A stretch of 42,937 nt of DNA. It comes from Pseudonocardia xinjiangensis. GTDB lineage: Bacteria > Actinomycetota > Actinomycetes > Mycobacteriales > Pseudonocardiaceae. The stretch's first letter is position 1. Every line of letters begins with the position of its first letter. The notes below the pieces were generated by a model. The model searched no databases. It saw only the letters and a list, made by a program, of their open reading frames with translations, and was not told the DNA's origin. The position numbers and the translations under genes are program-made. Location of the stretch: assembly GCF_012911925.1 (NCBI RefSeq), contig NZ_JAAXKY010000052.1, positions 1-42,937 on the forward strand. The letters are read 5' to 3'. Below, piece by piece: positions 15,411 through 22,621 of the stretch.

Positions 15411-15429
15411 GGGCACGCCCCAGCGCCGG

Positions 15430-15864
15430 TCAGCACATCTTCTCCAGGCGGTTGACCCACTCCTCCCAGCCGCTGCGCAGGTCCTCGTAGTAGGAGGGCT
15501 CGAACTCGGGGCCGGTCCAGCTGTTGGTCACCGTCACCTCGGTGCGGCCGGGCTCGACCTCGCGGAGGGTGACGGTGACGGTCTCGTCGCTGATCCGGTC
15601 CTCGGGCGTCTGCGAGTGGTGGGTGAACGTGAAGGCGATCCGGGAGTGTGGCTCGAGGGCCAGGTACTCGCCGGTGAAGCGGTTGACGCTGCCGTCGGCC
15701 TCGTGCAGTTCGATCCGGTAGCGGCCACCCACCCGTACGTCGGCGTCGACGACGGTGGCGTACCAGCGCCGCATCTGGTCGGGCTCGGTCCAGGCCGCAT
15801 AGATCGCGGCGGGGGACGCCGCGACGATGCGGGTGACGGTGACGGTGTGCGGAACGAGGGTCAT
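15430..15864 (-). CDS. SRPBCC/AHSA1-domain protein
   Basis: A 144-residue START-fold protein of the AHSA1 type: TRIVAASPAAIYAAWTEPDQ at the N-terminus, then RIELHEADGSVNRFTGEYL, HSRIAFTFTH and VTVTLREVEPGRTEVTVTNSW. It ends with the usual WEEWVNRLEKM helix. Such proteins have a hydrophobic cavity; their ligand is unknown. Its ATG (15864) overlaps the stop of the arsR-like gene by 4 bases (ATGA), a pairing that is very common in actinobacteria. Confidence 0.85.
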   Translation of the reverse strand: MTLVPHTVTVTRIVAASPAAIYAAWTEPDQMRRWYATVVDADVRVGGRYRIELHEADGSVNRFTGEYLALEPHSRIAFTFTHHSQTPEDRISDETVTVTLREVEPGRTEVTVTNSWTGPEFEPSYYEDLRSGWEEWVNRLEKMC

Positions 15865-16190
15865 CGGGGTTCCTCCGGCCGTGAGGTGACGAAAGCGTCG
15901 AGGGCGTCGAGGCGGTCGGTCCAGAACTGCTCGTAGAAGCGCAGGTGGTGCGTGGCCTCGGCCAGCGGCGCCGCTTCGAGGCGGCAAACGTGCCGCCTGC
16001 CGTGCACGGTGCGGCGCACCAGTCCGGCCCGCTCCAGGACCTTGATGTGCTTCGACGCGGCGGCGAGCGAGATGGGATGCGGGGCGGCGAGCTCGGTGAC
16101 CGTCTGCTCGTGATCGGCGAGCCCGCGGACCATCGCACGGCGCGTCGGGTCGGCGAGAGCGTGGAACACCGCGTCGAGTCGTTCAACCAC
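15861..16190 (-). CDS. ArsR-family winged-helix regulator
   Basis: A 109-residue regulator: VFHALADPTRRAMVRGLADH, then VTELAAPHPISLAAASKHIK as recognition helix and LVRRTVHGRRHVCRLEAAPL as wing. No ArsR-type metal cysteines are seen. It is the mirror image of the arsR gene at 16320 and shares with it an intergenic region holding three AACC-N4-GGTT sites. GTG at 16190 lies seven bases after a TATCCT -10 element, so the mRNA is probably leaderless. Confidence 0.9.
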   Translation of the reverse strand: MVERLDAVFHALADPTRRAMVRGLADHEQTVTELAAPHPISLAAASKHIKVLERAGLVRRTVHGRRHVCRLEAAPLAEATHHLRFYEQFWTDRLDALDAFVTSRPEEPR

Positions 16191-16227
16191 TCGGTTGAGG
16201 ATAGGGGCGATCTCGCACGATGGTCAA
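16183..16227 (-). promoter_or_regulatory. Promoter of the minus-strand arsR with operator O1 over its start codon
   Basis: On the minus strand TTGACC (16222-16227) and TATCCT (16198-16203) are spaced by 18 bases; the GTG follows seven bases after the -10. Operator O1, TCAACCACTCGGTTGA (16183-16198), covers the transcription and translation start. Confidence 0.65.
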
Positions 16228-16239
16228 CCGTTCGGTTGA
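16224..16239. promoter_or_regulatory. ArsR operator O2, perfect palindrome
   Basis: TCAACCGTTCGGTTGA has perfect 7-base arms around TT. It overlaps the -35 element of the minus-strand arsR promoter. It shares AACC-N4-GGTT with O1 and O3. Confidence 0.65.
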
Positions 16240-16253
16240 GCTTCAGAAAGGCC

Positions 16254-16312
16254 TTGACGGCGGCGGGGATCGGGCTATGGTAAACCTCGTAGTTAATTAA
16301 CCGACTGGTTTG
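16254..16312 (+). promoter_or_regulatory. Promoter of the plus-strand arsR with operator O3
   Basis: TTGACG (16254-16259) and TATGGT (16276-16281) are spaced by 16 bases. Operator O3, TTAACCGACTGGTTTG (16297-16312), lies just after the expected transcription start and 7 bases before the ATG at 16320, where bound ArsR would act as a roadblock. Confidence 0.65.
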
Positions 16313-16319
16313 GCAGGTC

Positions 16320-16667
16320 ATGACCGACGATGCTCTCAGCGTCACCTTCGCGGCGCTGGCCGATCCCACCCGGCGGGCGATCCTCGCGCGCCTCGCCCAC
16401 GGCGAGGCGTCGGTCACCGAGCTGGCCGCACCCTTCACGATGAGCCTGCCTGCCGTCTCCAAGCACCTGAAGGTGCTCGAACGCGCCGGCCTGATCACCC
16501 GTGGCCGCTCCGCACAGTGGCGCCCGTGCCGCCTCGACGCCGGCCCGCTCGCCGACGTGGCCGACTGGGTGGGGCGCTACCAGCAGTTCTGGGACGGCAG
16601 CTTCGACCGCCTCGACGACCACCTGCGACAGATCCAGGAGGGACGCACCGATGACCGACCGACGTGA
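16320..16667 (+). CDS. ArsR-family winged-helix regulator
   Basis: A 115-residue paralogue of the divergent arsR: VTFAALADPTRRAILARLAH, VTELAAPFTMSLPAVSKHLK and LITRGRSAQWRPCRL align block for block with it. It lacks obvious metal-binding cysteines. It is followed by an SRPBCC gene overlapping by 17 bases, then a DUF899 gene, so it heads a three-gene operon. The two arsR genes look like an inverted duplication of one arsR-SRPBCC unit. Confidence 0.92.
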   Translation: MTDDALSVTFAALADPTRRAILARLAHGEASVTELAAPFTMSLPAVSKHLKVLERAGLITRGRSAQWRPCRLDAGPLADVADWVGRYQQFWDGSFDRLDDHLRQIQEGRTDDRPT

Positions 16668-17115
16668 GACCGGCGAGCGCGAGCTCACCATCACCCGCGT
16701 CCTCGACGCGCCCCGGCGGCTGGTCTTCCAGGCGTGGACCGACCCCGCTCACGTCACCGCGTGGTTCGGGCCGCGGGGCTTCACGACCCCGATGTCGACG
16801 ATCGCCATGGACGTCCGCCCGGGCGGGACGTGGCAGGCGACCATGATCCGCGACGACGACGGCGCCGAGTATTCGACCGGCGGCTTCTACATCGAGGTGT
16901 CGGAACCCGAGCGCCTCGTCTTCACCTGGGGCGCTCCCGGCGACACCCGGCAGGAGTCGGTGGTCACCGTCGAGCTCGCCGACCTCGACGGGCGCACCGA
17001 GATGACCCTGCACCAGGCCGGCTTCACCACCGACGACAGCCGCGACAGCCATCACGACGGCTGGTCGAGCGCCCTCGACCGGCTCACCGAACGGTTCCGG
17101 GAGGCAACCGCATGA
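16651..17115 (+). CDS. SRPBCC/AHSA1-domain protein
   Basis: A 154-residue START-fold protein: ELTITRVLDAPRRLVFQAWT, AHVTAWFGPRGFTTPMST, YSTGGFYIEVSEPERLVFTW and MTLHQAGFTT. The ATG at 16651 lies inside the end of arsR; RBS GGAGGGA is 9 bases before it. It is the plus-strand counterpart of the SRPBCC gene at 15430. The function of such ArsR-linked proteins is not established. Confidence 0.88.
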   Translation: MTDRRETGERELTITRVLDAPRRLVFQAWTDPAHVTAWFGPRGFTTPMSTIAMDVRPGGTWQATMIRDDDGAEYSTGGFYIEVSEPERLVFTWGAPGDTRQESVVTVELADLDGRTEMTLHQAGFTTDDSRDSHHDGWSSALDRLTERFREATA

Positions 17116-17774
17116 GTACCACTGGCACGACCTCCACCAGCACCCTGCCCGACATCGTGTCCCCGGCGGAATGGGCGGCCGCCCGCGCCGATCTGCTCGC
17201 CGCGGAGAAGGACATGACCCGCGCACGCGACGCGCTGGCGGCGCGGCGCAGACGCCTGCCGATGGTCGAGTTCGGCCCCTTCACGTTCACCGGTGAGGCG
17301 GGCGAGCAGACCCTGCTCGACGTCTTCGAGGGACGCCGGCAGCTGATCGTCTACCACTTCATGCACGACCCGAACTGGTGCTCGGGCTGCGCGCTGTTCA
17401 CCGACCAGGTCAGCAACCTCGCGCACCTGCACGCCCGCGACACGTCGCTGGCGATCGTCTCCCTGACGCCGTGGAGCGACCTCGAGCCGTTCCGTCGTCG
17501 CATGGGCTGGACCCTCCCGTTCTTCTCCTGCGGCCCGGACTTCGCCGACGCCACCGGGACCCCCGAGGGGTTCGGGCTCAGCGTCTTCCTCCGGGAGGGC
17601 GACCGGGTCTTCCGCACCTACTTCACGGCCGGGCGCGGGGTCGAACAGCTCGGCAGCGTCTGGAGCTTCCTCGACCTGACCCCGCTGGGTCGTCAGGAGC
17701 AGTGGGAGGACTCGCCGGCCGGGTACCCGCAGACCGCGCCGTACCAGTGGTGGAGACTGCACGACGAGTACTGA
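17112..17774 (+). CDS. DUF899 thioredoxin-like protein
   Basis: A 220-residue protein with IVSPAEWAAARADLLAAEKD near residue 14, FTFTGEAGEQTLLDVFEGRR, then YHFMHDPNWCSGCALFTDQV with a CSGC pair at about residue 94-97, and a C-terminal YQWWRLHDEY. This is the DUF899 family with a thioredoxin-like fold; whether the cysteine pair is redox-active is unknown. It overlaps the SRPBCC stop by 4 bases (ATGA). DUF899 and AHSA1 genes often occur together under ArsR. Confidence 0.88.
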   Translation: MSTTGTTSTSTLPDIVSPAEWAAARADLLAAEKDMTRARDALAARRRRLPMVEFGPFTFTGEAGEQTLLDVFEGRRQLIVYHFMHDPNWCSGCALFTDQVSNLAHLHARDTSLAIVSLTPWSDLEPFRRRMGWTLPFFSCGPDFADATGTPEGFGLSVFLREGDRVFRTYFTAGRGVEQLGSVWSFLDLTPLGRQEQWEDSPAGYPQTAPYQWWRLHDEY

Positions 17775-17789
17775 GCCCGCAGGGCGGCG

Positions 17790-19382
17790 TCACCGCTGGT
17801 CGTAGCCCTCCACGATGCGCAGCTGCATCGGGAACCGCACCGGTGACGTGCCGAAGAGACGACGCCCGGCTGTCTCGGCGGCCTCACGAACGGCGGCCGC
17901 GGCCTGCTGCGCCGCGGCCGCCGGGGCGTGCAGCAGCACCTCGTCGTGCTGGAAGAACACCAGGTGGGCCGGGCTTCCCGCCGCTCGCAGCAGCAGCCGG
18001 AGCTCGGCCAGCAGCACCAGCGCCCACTCCGCGGCGGTGGCCTGCACCACGAAGTTGCGGGTGAACCGCCCTCGTGCGCGCGCCGCGGCCGGCTGCTCGT
18101 GGCCGGGCCGTGCCGGCGGGCAGGTGCGCCCCAGGTGTGAGTGCACGAGCCTGCCCTCCTCGCCCGCTCTCGCCGCCTCCTCCACGTAGGCGATCGCGGC
18201 CGGGAACCGCCGGCGCAGCGTGGCCATCAGCGCACCGGCCCCGCCGGAGGTCTGGCCGTACATCGCCGAGAGCAGCGCGAGCTTGGCCTTCGGCCGGTCG
18301 CCGTCGAACTCGCGGGCGGCGAGCGCGGAGTACAGGTCGTCGTCGCCGGGGGCGAGCGCGTGGTCGCCGGACAGGGCGGCCAGGACCCGGGGCTCCAGCT
18401 GGGCGGCGTCGGCCACCACCAGCCGCCAGCCCGGGTCGGCGCGGACGGCGGAGCGTACGGCGCGGGGAATCTGCAGGGCCCCGCCGCCGCGGGAGGCCCA
18501 CCGGCCCGACACGACCCCGCCGACCACGTACTCGGGGCGGAACCGGCCGTCGTGGACCCAGCTGCGCAGCCAGGACCAGCCGTGGGCGGAGTGCAGCCGG
18601 GCGAGCTCCTTGTACGCGAGCAGCGGCTCGACCGCCGGGTGGTCGATGCGGCGCAGCTCCCACGACCGCGTGGTCTCCAGCTCGTGGCCGGCCCGGGCGA
18701 ACGCGCGCAGTACCTCGGCGGGGGAGTCGGGGTTGAGCGGACGGCCCCCGAACGCGGCGGCGACCTCGTCGGCCAGCGCGGCCAGCTTCGGCGGCCTGCC
18801 CCCGAGCACGGGGCAGGGCCCCAGCAGCTCCGTGAGCAGCCGGTCGTGGACGTCGGGCCGCCAGGGCAGCCCGTGGCAGGTCATCTCCTCGGCCACGAGC
18901 ATCCCGGCGGACTCGGCGGCGGCCAGCAGCCGCATCCCCGGCCCCGCGGCGGCGAGCGCCCGCTGCTGGGCCGCGTGCACGGCCACGACGTCGGCGAGCT
19001 CGTCGGTGGCGTCGCCGGTCTCGAACAGGGCCGGGGGTCCGTCGCCGTCGTCGGGCGGATCGGGATCGGGGGTGCGGCCCTGCAGCCGGGCGGTGGCCGC
19101 GGCCAGACCGTGCGGCTGGCCGTACTGGCCCGCGGCTCCCACCAGCAGGCCTTCCACCAGCTCGACGTCGTGGGCGCGCGCCACCTCCACCCCGGCGGCG
19201 AGCAGCCGCCGGTAGCTGCGGGCCCGGGCGAACACCCACCGTGGCGCGTGGTCCCGCTCGAGGTCGGCGACGCTCGCGAGCGCGGTGAGAGGTTCCGGGG
19301 CGCCGAGCGTGGCCCCGTCGTCGGCGAGCCGTTGGATCCGGGCCGGTCCGTCGCGTGGCCCCGGATCGAACGCGATCCTCAC
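17790..19382 (-). CDS. Family A DNA polymerase (bifunctional 3'-5' exonuclease/polymerase type)
   Basis: A 530-residue protein; the C-terminal half is a Pol I palm/fingers. Motif A is VVADAAQLEPRVLAALSGD (about residue 320; the Asp and Glu are kept). Motif B is RPKAKLALLSAMYGQ (about 370). Motif C is FFQHDEVLLHAP (about 480). No 5'-3' nuclease domain is present; the N-terminal 200 residues correspond to the exonuclease-like part of the actinobacterial accessory enzymes. The positions equal to E. coli F762 and G763 read L and S. Its GTG (19382) overlaps the stop of the upstream flavoprotein gene by 4 bases. It probably acts in repair rather than replication. Confidence 0.85.
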   Translation of the reverse strand: MRIAFDPGPRDGPARIQRLADDGATLGAPEPLTALASVADLERDHAPRWVFARARSYRRLLAAGVEVARAHDVELVEGLLVGAAGQYGQPHGLAAATARLQGRTPDPDPPDDGDGPPALFETGDATDELADVVAVHAAQQRALAAAGPGMRLLAAAESAGMLVAEEMTCHGLPWRPDVHDRLLTELLGPCPVLGGRPPKLAALADEVAAAFGGRPLNPDSPAEVLRAFARAGHELETTRSWELRRIDHPAVEPLLAYKELARLHSAHGWSWLRSWVHDGRFRPEYVVGGVVSGRWASRGGGALQIPRAVRSAVRADPGWRLVVADAAQLEPRVLAALSGDHALAPGDDDLYSALAAREFDGDRPKAKLALLSAMYGQTSGGAGALMATLRRRFPAAIAYVEEAARAGEEGRLVHSHLGRTCPPARPGHEQPAAARARGRFTRNFVVQATAAEWALVLLAELRLLLRAAGSPAHLVFFQHDEVLLHAPAAAAQQAAAAVREAAETAGRRLFGTSPVRFPMQLRIVEGYDQR

Positions 19383-20953
19383 CCGCGTCGCGGGGTGAGC
19401 CGAGGTTGCGCGCGCGAGGGGAGGAGCCCGGCGAGCAACCCACGCTGGGGGACGCCCAGGATCTCCTCCGGACCGGCACCCACCTCGGCGAGCACGTCGT
19501 TGGCCGCCAGCACACCGGACGCGGCAGCGCGTTCCATCAGGCCGGTGAGCATGGGTGTGTCGACGAAGTCGCCTGCGACCCGGATGCCCCGGGCGTCGCC
19601 GGTGACCGTGGGCCGGGTGCCGGCGCCGCCCGGCGGGAAGGTGGGGGCGGTGGCCTCCAGCCGCTGCTGCAGGTGCACGACGGGGGCGTCGCGGGTCTCC
19701 GGCCACAGCGTGGCGAGCTCGGCGCGCATCCGCTCCGTGGCCGAACCGACGTCGGGCGCGGTGCACCCGTAGGAGTGCAGCTCCACCACCGACCCGCCGG
19801 TGCGTGCCGCCCACTCGGCGGACGGCCGCTCGAGGCGGGAGTAGACGGTGATGGAGTCGAGCGTGGCCTCCCGGCTGACGGCGCTGAACACCGGACGCTC
19901 TGGCGCGACGTCGCTGCCGAGCCAGAGCCGGGTGACCGCGAACGGTGGGGCCAGCGCCAGCGCTGCCGCCTTCTCCGCGAGCCGGGGCGCCGCGGCGGCC
20001 GCGGCCGGGGACGCCGCCAGCAGGCGGTGCAGGGCGCCCGGGTCGGTGGCCAGTACCAGGTGGCGCGTGTCGAGCGGGGCGCCGTCGGTGAGCTCGACCC
20101 GCCAGCGGTGCCCGACGGCGGGAACCACCGCGCTCGCCGCGGTGGCCGTGCGGACCTGCGCGCCGTGCTTCCCGAGCACGGCCCGGAACGGCTCCCAGAT
20201 GCAGGTGAGGTGGTCGGTGGTGGGCGCGTCGAAGCCGATGCCTTCGGGATTGCCGAGGAAGTAGTAGTGGAACATCGCGATCAGCTCCGCGGCGGACAGC
20301 GCGGCGGGCTCGGCGAAGAACGACCGCGCGAACGCCTCGAACAGCATGGCGAGCGCGCGGTCGGACATGCCCAGCCCGGCCAGGAACTCCGCTGCCGGTA
20401 CGGCGTCGAACGCCGCGGTGGTGCGCTCACGGTCGTAGGCGAGGAGCTCGGCGGCCAGGGACTGCCGGGAGCCGAGGAGATCGCGCAGGCCCAGGCTCGG
20501 GGACCGGGCGAACAACGCCAGCAGGTTGAGCGGCGGCGCCGCGGGCAGCCCGGTGAGGTCCTCGGGCGGCCACTCGCGGGAGATCACCGGATAGCCGCCG
20601 ACCGGGCGCAGGAAACCCAGCTCCGGGTCGATCCGCCGCAGCACCGCCCGCCACGTGTAGTAGTGGCGGAAGAAGGCGTGGAAGCCGTGCTCGACCACCT
20701 GCTCGGTGCCGTCGGGCAGCGTGTGGGGCCAGGCCCCGAGCCGGCCGCCGAGCGTGGGCGCGGCCTCCAGGAGCGTGACGGCCACGCCCCGCTCGGCCAG
20801 CACGACCGCCGCGCTGATGCCGGCCACCCCGCCCCCGACGACCACCGCCTCCGTGCCGGCGGGTGCATCGCGGGGCTTGCGCGGATCGGCGGGCACCACC
20901 ACCCGGGGGCGCATCCGCAGCGGCGCAGCCCGGGTGGTCGACTCTCGGCTCAC
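19379..20953 (-). CDS. Carotenoid-desaturase-like FAD-dependent oxidoreductase
   Basis: A 524-residue amine-oxidase-type flavoprotein. It has AVVVGGGVAGISAAVVLAER near residue 36, the LLEAAPTLGGRLGAW segment, VVEHGFHAFFRHYY near 88 (as in zeta-carotene desaturases and CrtU) and a C-terminal GIRVAGDFVDTPMLTGLMERAAASG. No Rieske or methyltransferase domain is attached. A role in carotenoid or isoprenoid oxidation is possible, but no carotenoid genes are nearby. GTG at 20953 follows a TAAGGT -10 by seven bases. The coupled DNA polymerase gene downstream is an unexplained partner. Confidence 0.82.
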   Translation of the reverse strand: MSRESTTRAAPLRMRPRVVVPADPRKPRDAPAGTEAVVVGGGVAGISAAVVLAERGVAVTLLEAAPTLGGRLGAWPHTLPDGTEQVVEHGFHAFFRHYYTWRAVLRRIDPELGFLRPVGGYPVISREWPPEDLTGLPAAPPLNLLALFARSPSLGLRDLLGSRQSLAAELLAYDRERTTAAFDAVPAAEFLAGLGMSDRALAMLFEAFARSFFAEPAALSAAELIAMFHYYFLGNPEGIGFDAPTTDHLTCIWEPFRAVLGKHGAQVRTATAASAVVPAVGHRWRVELTDGAPLDTRHLVLATDPGALHRLLAASPAAAAAAPRLAEKAAALALAPPFAVTRLWLGSDVAPERPVFSAVSREATLDSITVYSRLERPSAEWAARTGGSVVELHSYGCTAPDVGSATERMRAELATLWPETRDAPVVHLQQRLEATAPTFPPGGAGTRPTVTGDARGIRVAGDFVDTPMLTGLMERAAASGVLAANDVLAEVGAGPEEILGVPQRGLLAGLLPSRAQPRLTPRRG

Positions 20954-20960
20954 GAAAACG

Positions 20961-20966
20961 ACCTTA
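20961..20966 (-). promoter_or_regulatory. Leaderless -10 element of the flavoprotein-polymerase operon
   Basis: TAAGGT on the minus strand is followed by seven bases and the GTG at 20953. No Shine-Dalgarno sequence is present. No convincing -35 is seen. Confidence 0.5.
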
Positions 20967-21023
20967 TGTGTACCCACCGACAGTTGCCGGAATGTGACGG
21001 CGCGCGCCGGGGTTGCCGCGAAC

Positions 21024-21860
21024 ATGACGGTAGAACTGGGTCGGTACGGCATCTGGCGGAGCGCGGCGGGGCTCACCCCGGAGCTCGCGACAGAGGTGGA
21101 GGCGCTGGGCTACGGCGCCATCTGGATCGGCGGCTCGCCCCCCGGGGACCTCGCGCTCGCCGAGTCGATGCTCGCCGCCACGCAGCGGATCGCGGTGGCC
21201 ACCGGCATCGTCAACATGTGGACGACACCCGCCGAGGAGGTGGCCGCGTCCTACCACCGGATCGAGGCGGCCTACCCCGGCCGTTTCCTGCTCGGGGTCG
21301 GCATCGGCCACCCCGAGGCCACGAGCGAGTACCGCAAGCCCTACGACACGATCGTCGACTACCTCGACCGGCTCGACGCCGCGAAGGTGCCGTTGGAGGG
21401 GCGGGCGCTCGCGGCGCTGGGCCCGAAGGTGCTCAGGCTGGCCGCGGAGCGCACGGCGGGCGCGCACCCCTACCTGACCACTCCCGAGCACACGCGTGAG
21501 GCCCGGGCGATCCTGGGCGAGGGCGTGCTGCTCGCGCCCGAGCACAAGGTGGTGCTCGACACCGACCCGGAGCGGGCCAGGGCGGTCGGACGCCCCGTCG
21601 TGGCGAAGCCCTACCTGGGCCTGCGCAACTACACCTCGAACCTGAAGCGCCTGGGGTGGAGCGATGAGGACCTGGCCGACGGCGGGAGCGACCGGCTGAT
21701 CGACGCGCTCGTCGCCCACGGGGACGCCGCCGCCGTGGCCGCGCGCCTCACCGAACACCTCGACGCGGGCGCCGACCACGTGTGCGCGCAGGTGCTGCCC
21801 AATGACGAGGACCCGCTGCCGGCCCTGCGTCAGCTCGCGGAGGCGCTCGACCTGCGCTGA
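21024..21860 (+). CDS. LLM-class F420-dependent oxidoreductase
   Basis: A 278-residue luciferase-like TIM barrel: LGRYGIWRSAAGLTPELATE at the start, LGYGAIWIGGSPPGDL, VATGIVNMWTT, and FLLGVGIGHPEAT. The C-terminal part ends in GADHVCAQVLPNDEDPLPAL. This subgroup is an actinobacterial F420-dependent oxidoreductase family with unknown substrates. ATG at 21024 is divergent from the flavoprotein gene with a 70-base gap and is followed by a strong terminator. Confidence 0.88.
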   Translation: MTVELGRYGIWRSAAGLTPELATEVEALGYGAIWIGGSPPGDLALAESMLAATQRIAVATGIVNMWTTPAEEVAASYHRIEAAYPGRFLLGVGIGHPEATSEYRKPYDTIVDYLDRLDAAKVPLEGRALAALGPKVLRLAAERTAGAHPYLTTPEHTREARAILGEGVLLAPEHKVVLDTDPERARAVGRPVVAKPYLGLRNYTSNLKRLGWSDEDLADGGSDRLIDALVAHGDAAAVAARLTEHLDAGADHVCAQVLPNDEDPLPALRQLAEALDLR

Positions 21861-21881
21861 TCCGACCCGTTCTGCGTCACG

Positions 21882-21914
21882 GAGGCCCCCGCACCAGCTC
21901 GGTGCGGGGGCCTC
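21882..21914 (+). terminator. Strong hairpin terminator
   Basis: GAGGCCCCCGCACC and GGTGCGGGGGCCTC form a perfect 14-bp stem with an AGCTC loop, 21 bases after the LLM gene and before the convergent vapC. No U-tract follows, as is common in actinomycetes. Confidence 0.85.
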
Positions 21915-21934
21915 GTCGTGGCAGGAGCGCACTC

Positions 21935-22315
21935 TTAGGGCAGCTGCTCGACCTCGACGCCGGCCCGGTCGACACCGGTGTACTGGCCGAAGTTCTCGGT
22001 GACCAGTGCCCACCCTCGCTCGTGGGCGCAGAGCAGGGCGTGCGCGTGCAGCTGGTCGCCGCCCCTCACCCCGACCGTTCGGGCCCGGCCGGCCGTGAGG
22101 TCGTCGACCAGGGTCACCGGGAGCTGCAGCAGGACCTCGAGCACGGGGTGGGCCTTCTCCGGTAGCTGCGCCCACGCGGTGGCGACGGCCGTGGACGGAA
22201 GCACCAGCACGATGCCCTCCTCGACGGCGGTCCACACCAGCGCGGCGGCGTAGATCGAGCGGCCGTTCGAGAAGGCGATGATGGCGGAGGCGTCGAGGAC
22301 GCGGCCGCCGATCAC
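21935..22315 (-). CDS. PIN-domain toxin (VapC-like)
   Basis: A 126-residue PIN domain. The first acidic residue is in VLDASAIIAF (Asp 8), and a later one is in GGDQLHAHALLCAHERG (about 87). The normal second acid (as in ALAEAW) reads AVATAW, so the Glu is missing, and the last position reads VTENF. VapC toxins are Mg-dependent RNases; the altered site may lower activity or use a nearby Glu. The GTG at 22315 overlaps the antitoxin stop by 4 bases, the usual toxin-antitoxin arrangement. Confidence 0.8.
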   Translation of the reverse strand: MIGGRVLDASAIIAFSNGRSIYAAALVWTAVEEGIVLVLPSTAVATAWAQLPEKAHPVLEVLLQLPVTLVDDLTAGRARTVGVRGGDQLHAHALLCAHERGWALVTENFGQYTGVDRAGVEVEQLP

Positions 22316-22551
22316 GCTGCGGGAACTGAGGGCAGGCCCAGATCACGGCGCACGGCGTCGATGACCTCCTGCGGAGGCCGGCCGCCGAGCGCCCGTTCCA
22401 GTATGGCGAGCGCGCGGGCCCGCGACAGCTTGGACTCCAACGCGTCGGCGACGAACGCCGACAGGCTCTTGGCGGCGCCGCCCGCGACGGCGGCCTGAGC
22501 CTCCTCGAGGATCTCGGGCGGCAGGCTCACCGTCACACGCTGGGCGGTCAT
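22312..22551 (-). CDS. Ribbon-helix-helix antitoxin (VapB-like)
   Basis: A 79-residue protein with an N-terminal ribbon-helix-helix (RVTVSLPPEILEEAQAAVAG, then KSLSAFVADALESKL) and a C-terminal tail that should wrap the PIN toxin. It should repress its own operon: the direct repeat AGTATGAC lies over its start codon and again 22 bases upstream. ATG at 22551 is six bases after a TACCCT -10 element. Confidence 0.85.
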   Translation of the reverse strand: MTAQRVTVSLPPEILEEAQAAVAGGAAKSLSAFVADALESKLSRARALAILERALGGRPPQEVIDAVRRDLGLPSVPAA

Positions 22552-22576
22552 ACTGAAAGGGTAGCGCAGTCATACT
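22547..22576 (-). promoter_or_regulatory. vapBC promoter and direct-repeat operator
   Basis: GTCATACT (plus strand) occurs at 22547-22554 and 22569-22576, exactly 22 bases apart, two turns of the helix. Between them is the minus-strand -10 TACCCT (22558-22563), six bases before the ATG. The layout suits cooperative binding by RHH dimers. Confidence 0.5.
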
Positions 22577-22621
22577 CTGCTCGACGCCCGGTGAGACCCG
22601 ACCCGCCGTGCCGTGCCGTGC

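Noticed and set aside
19379..20953. Complete carotenoid gene cluster
   Set aside because: Only one desaturase-like flavoprotein is present; no phytoene synthase, GGPP synthase or cyclase gene lies in the window.
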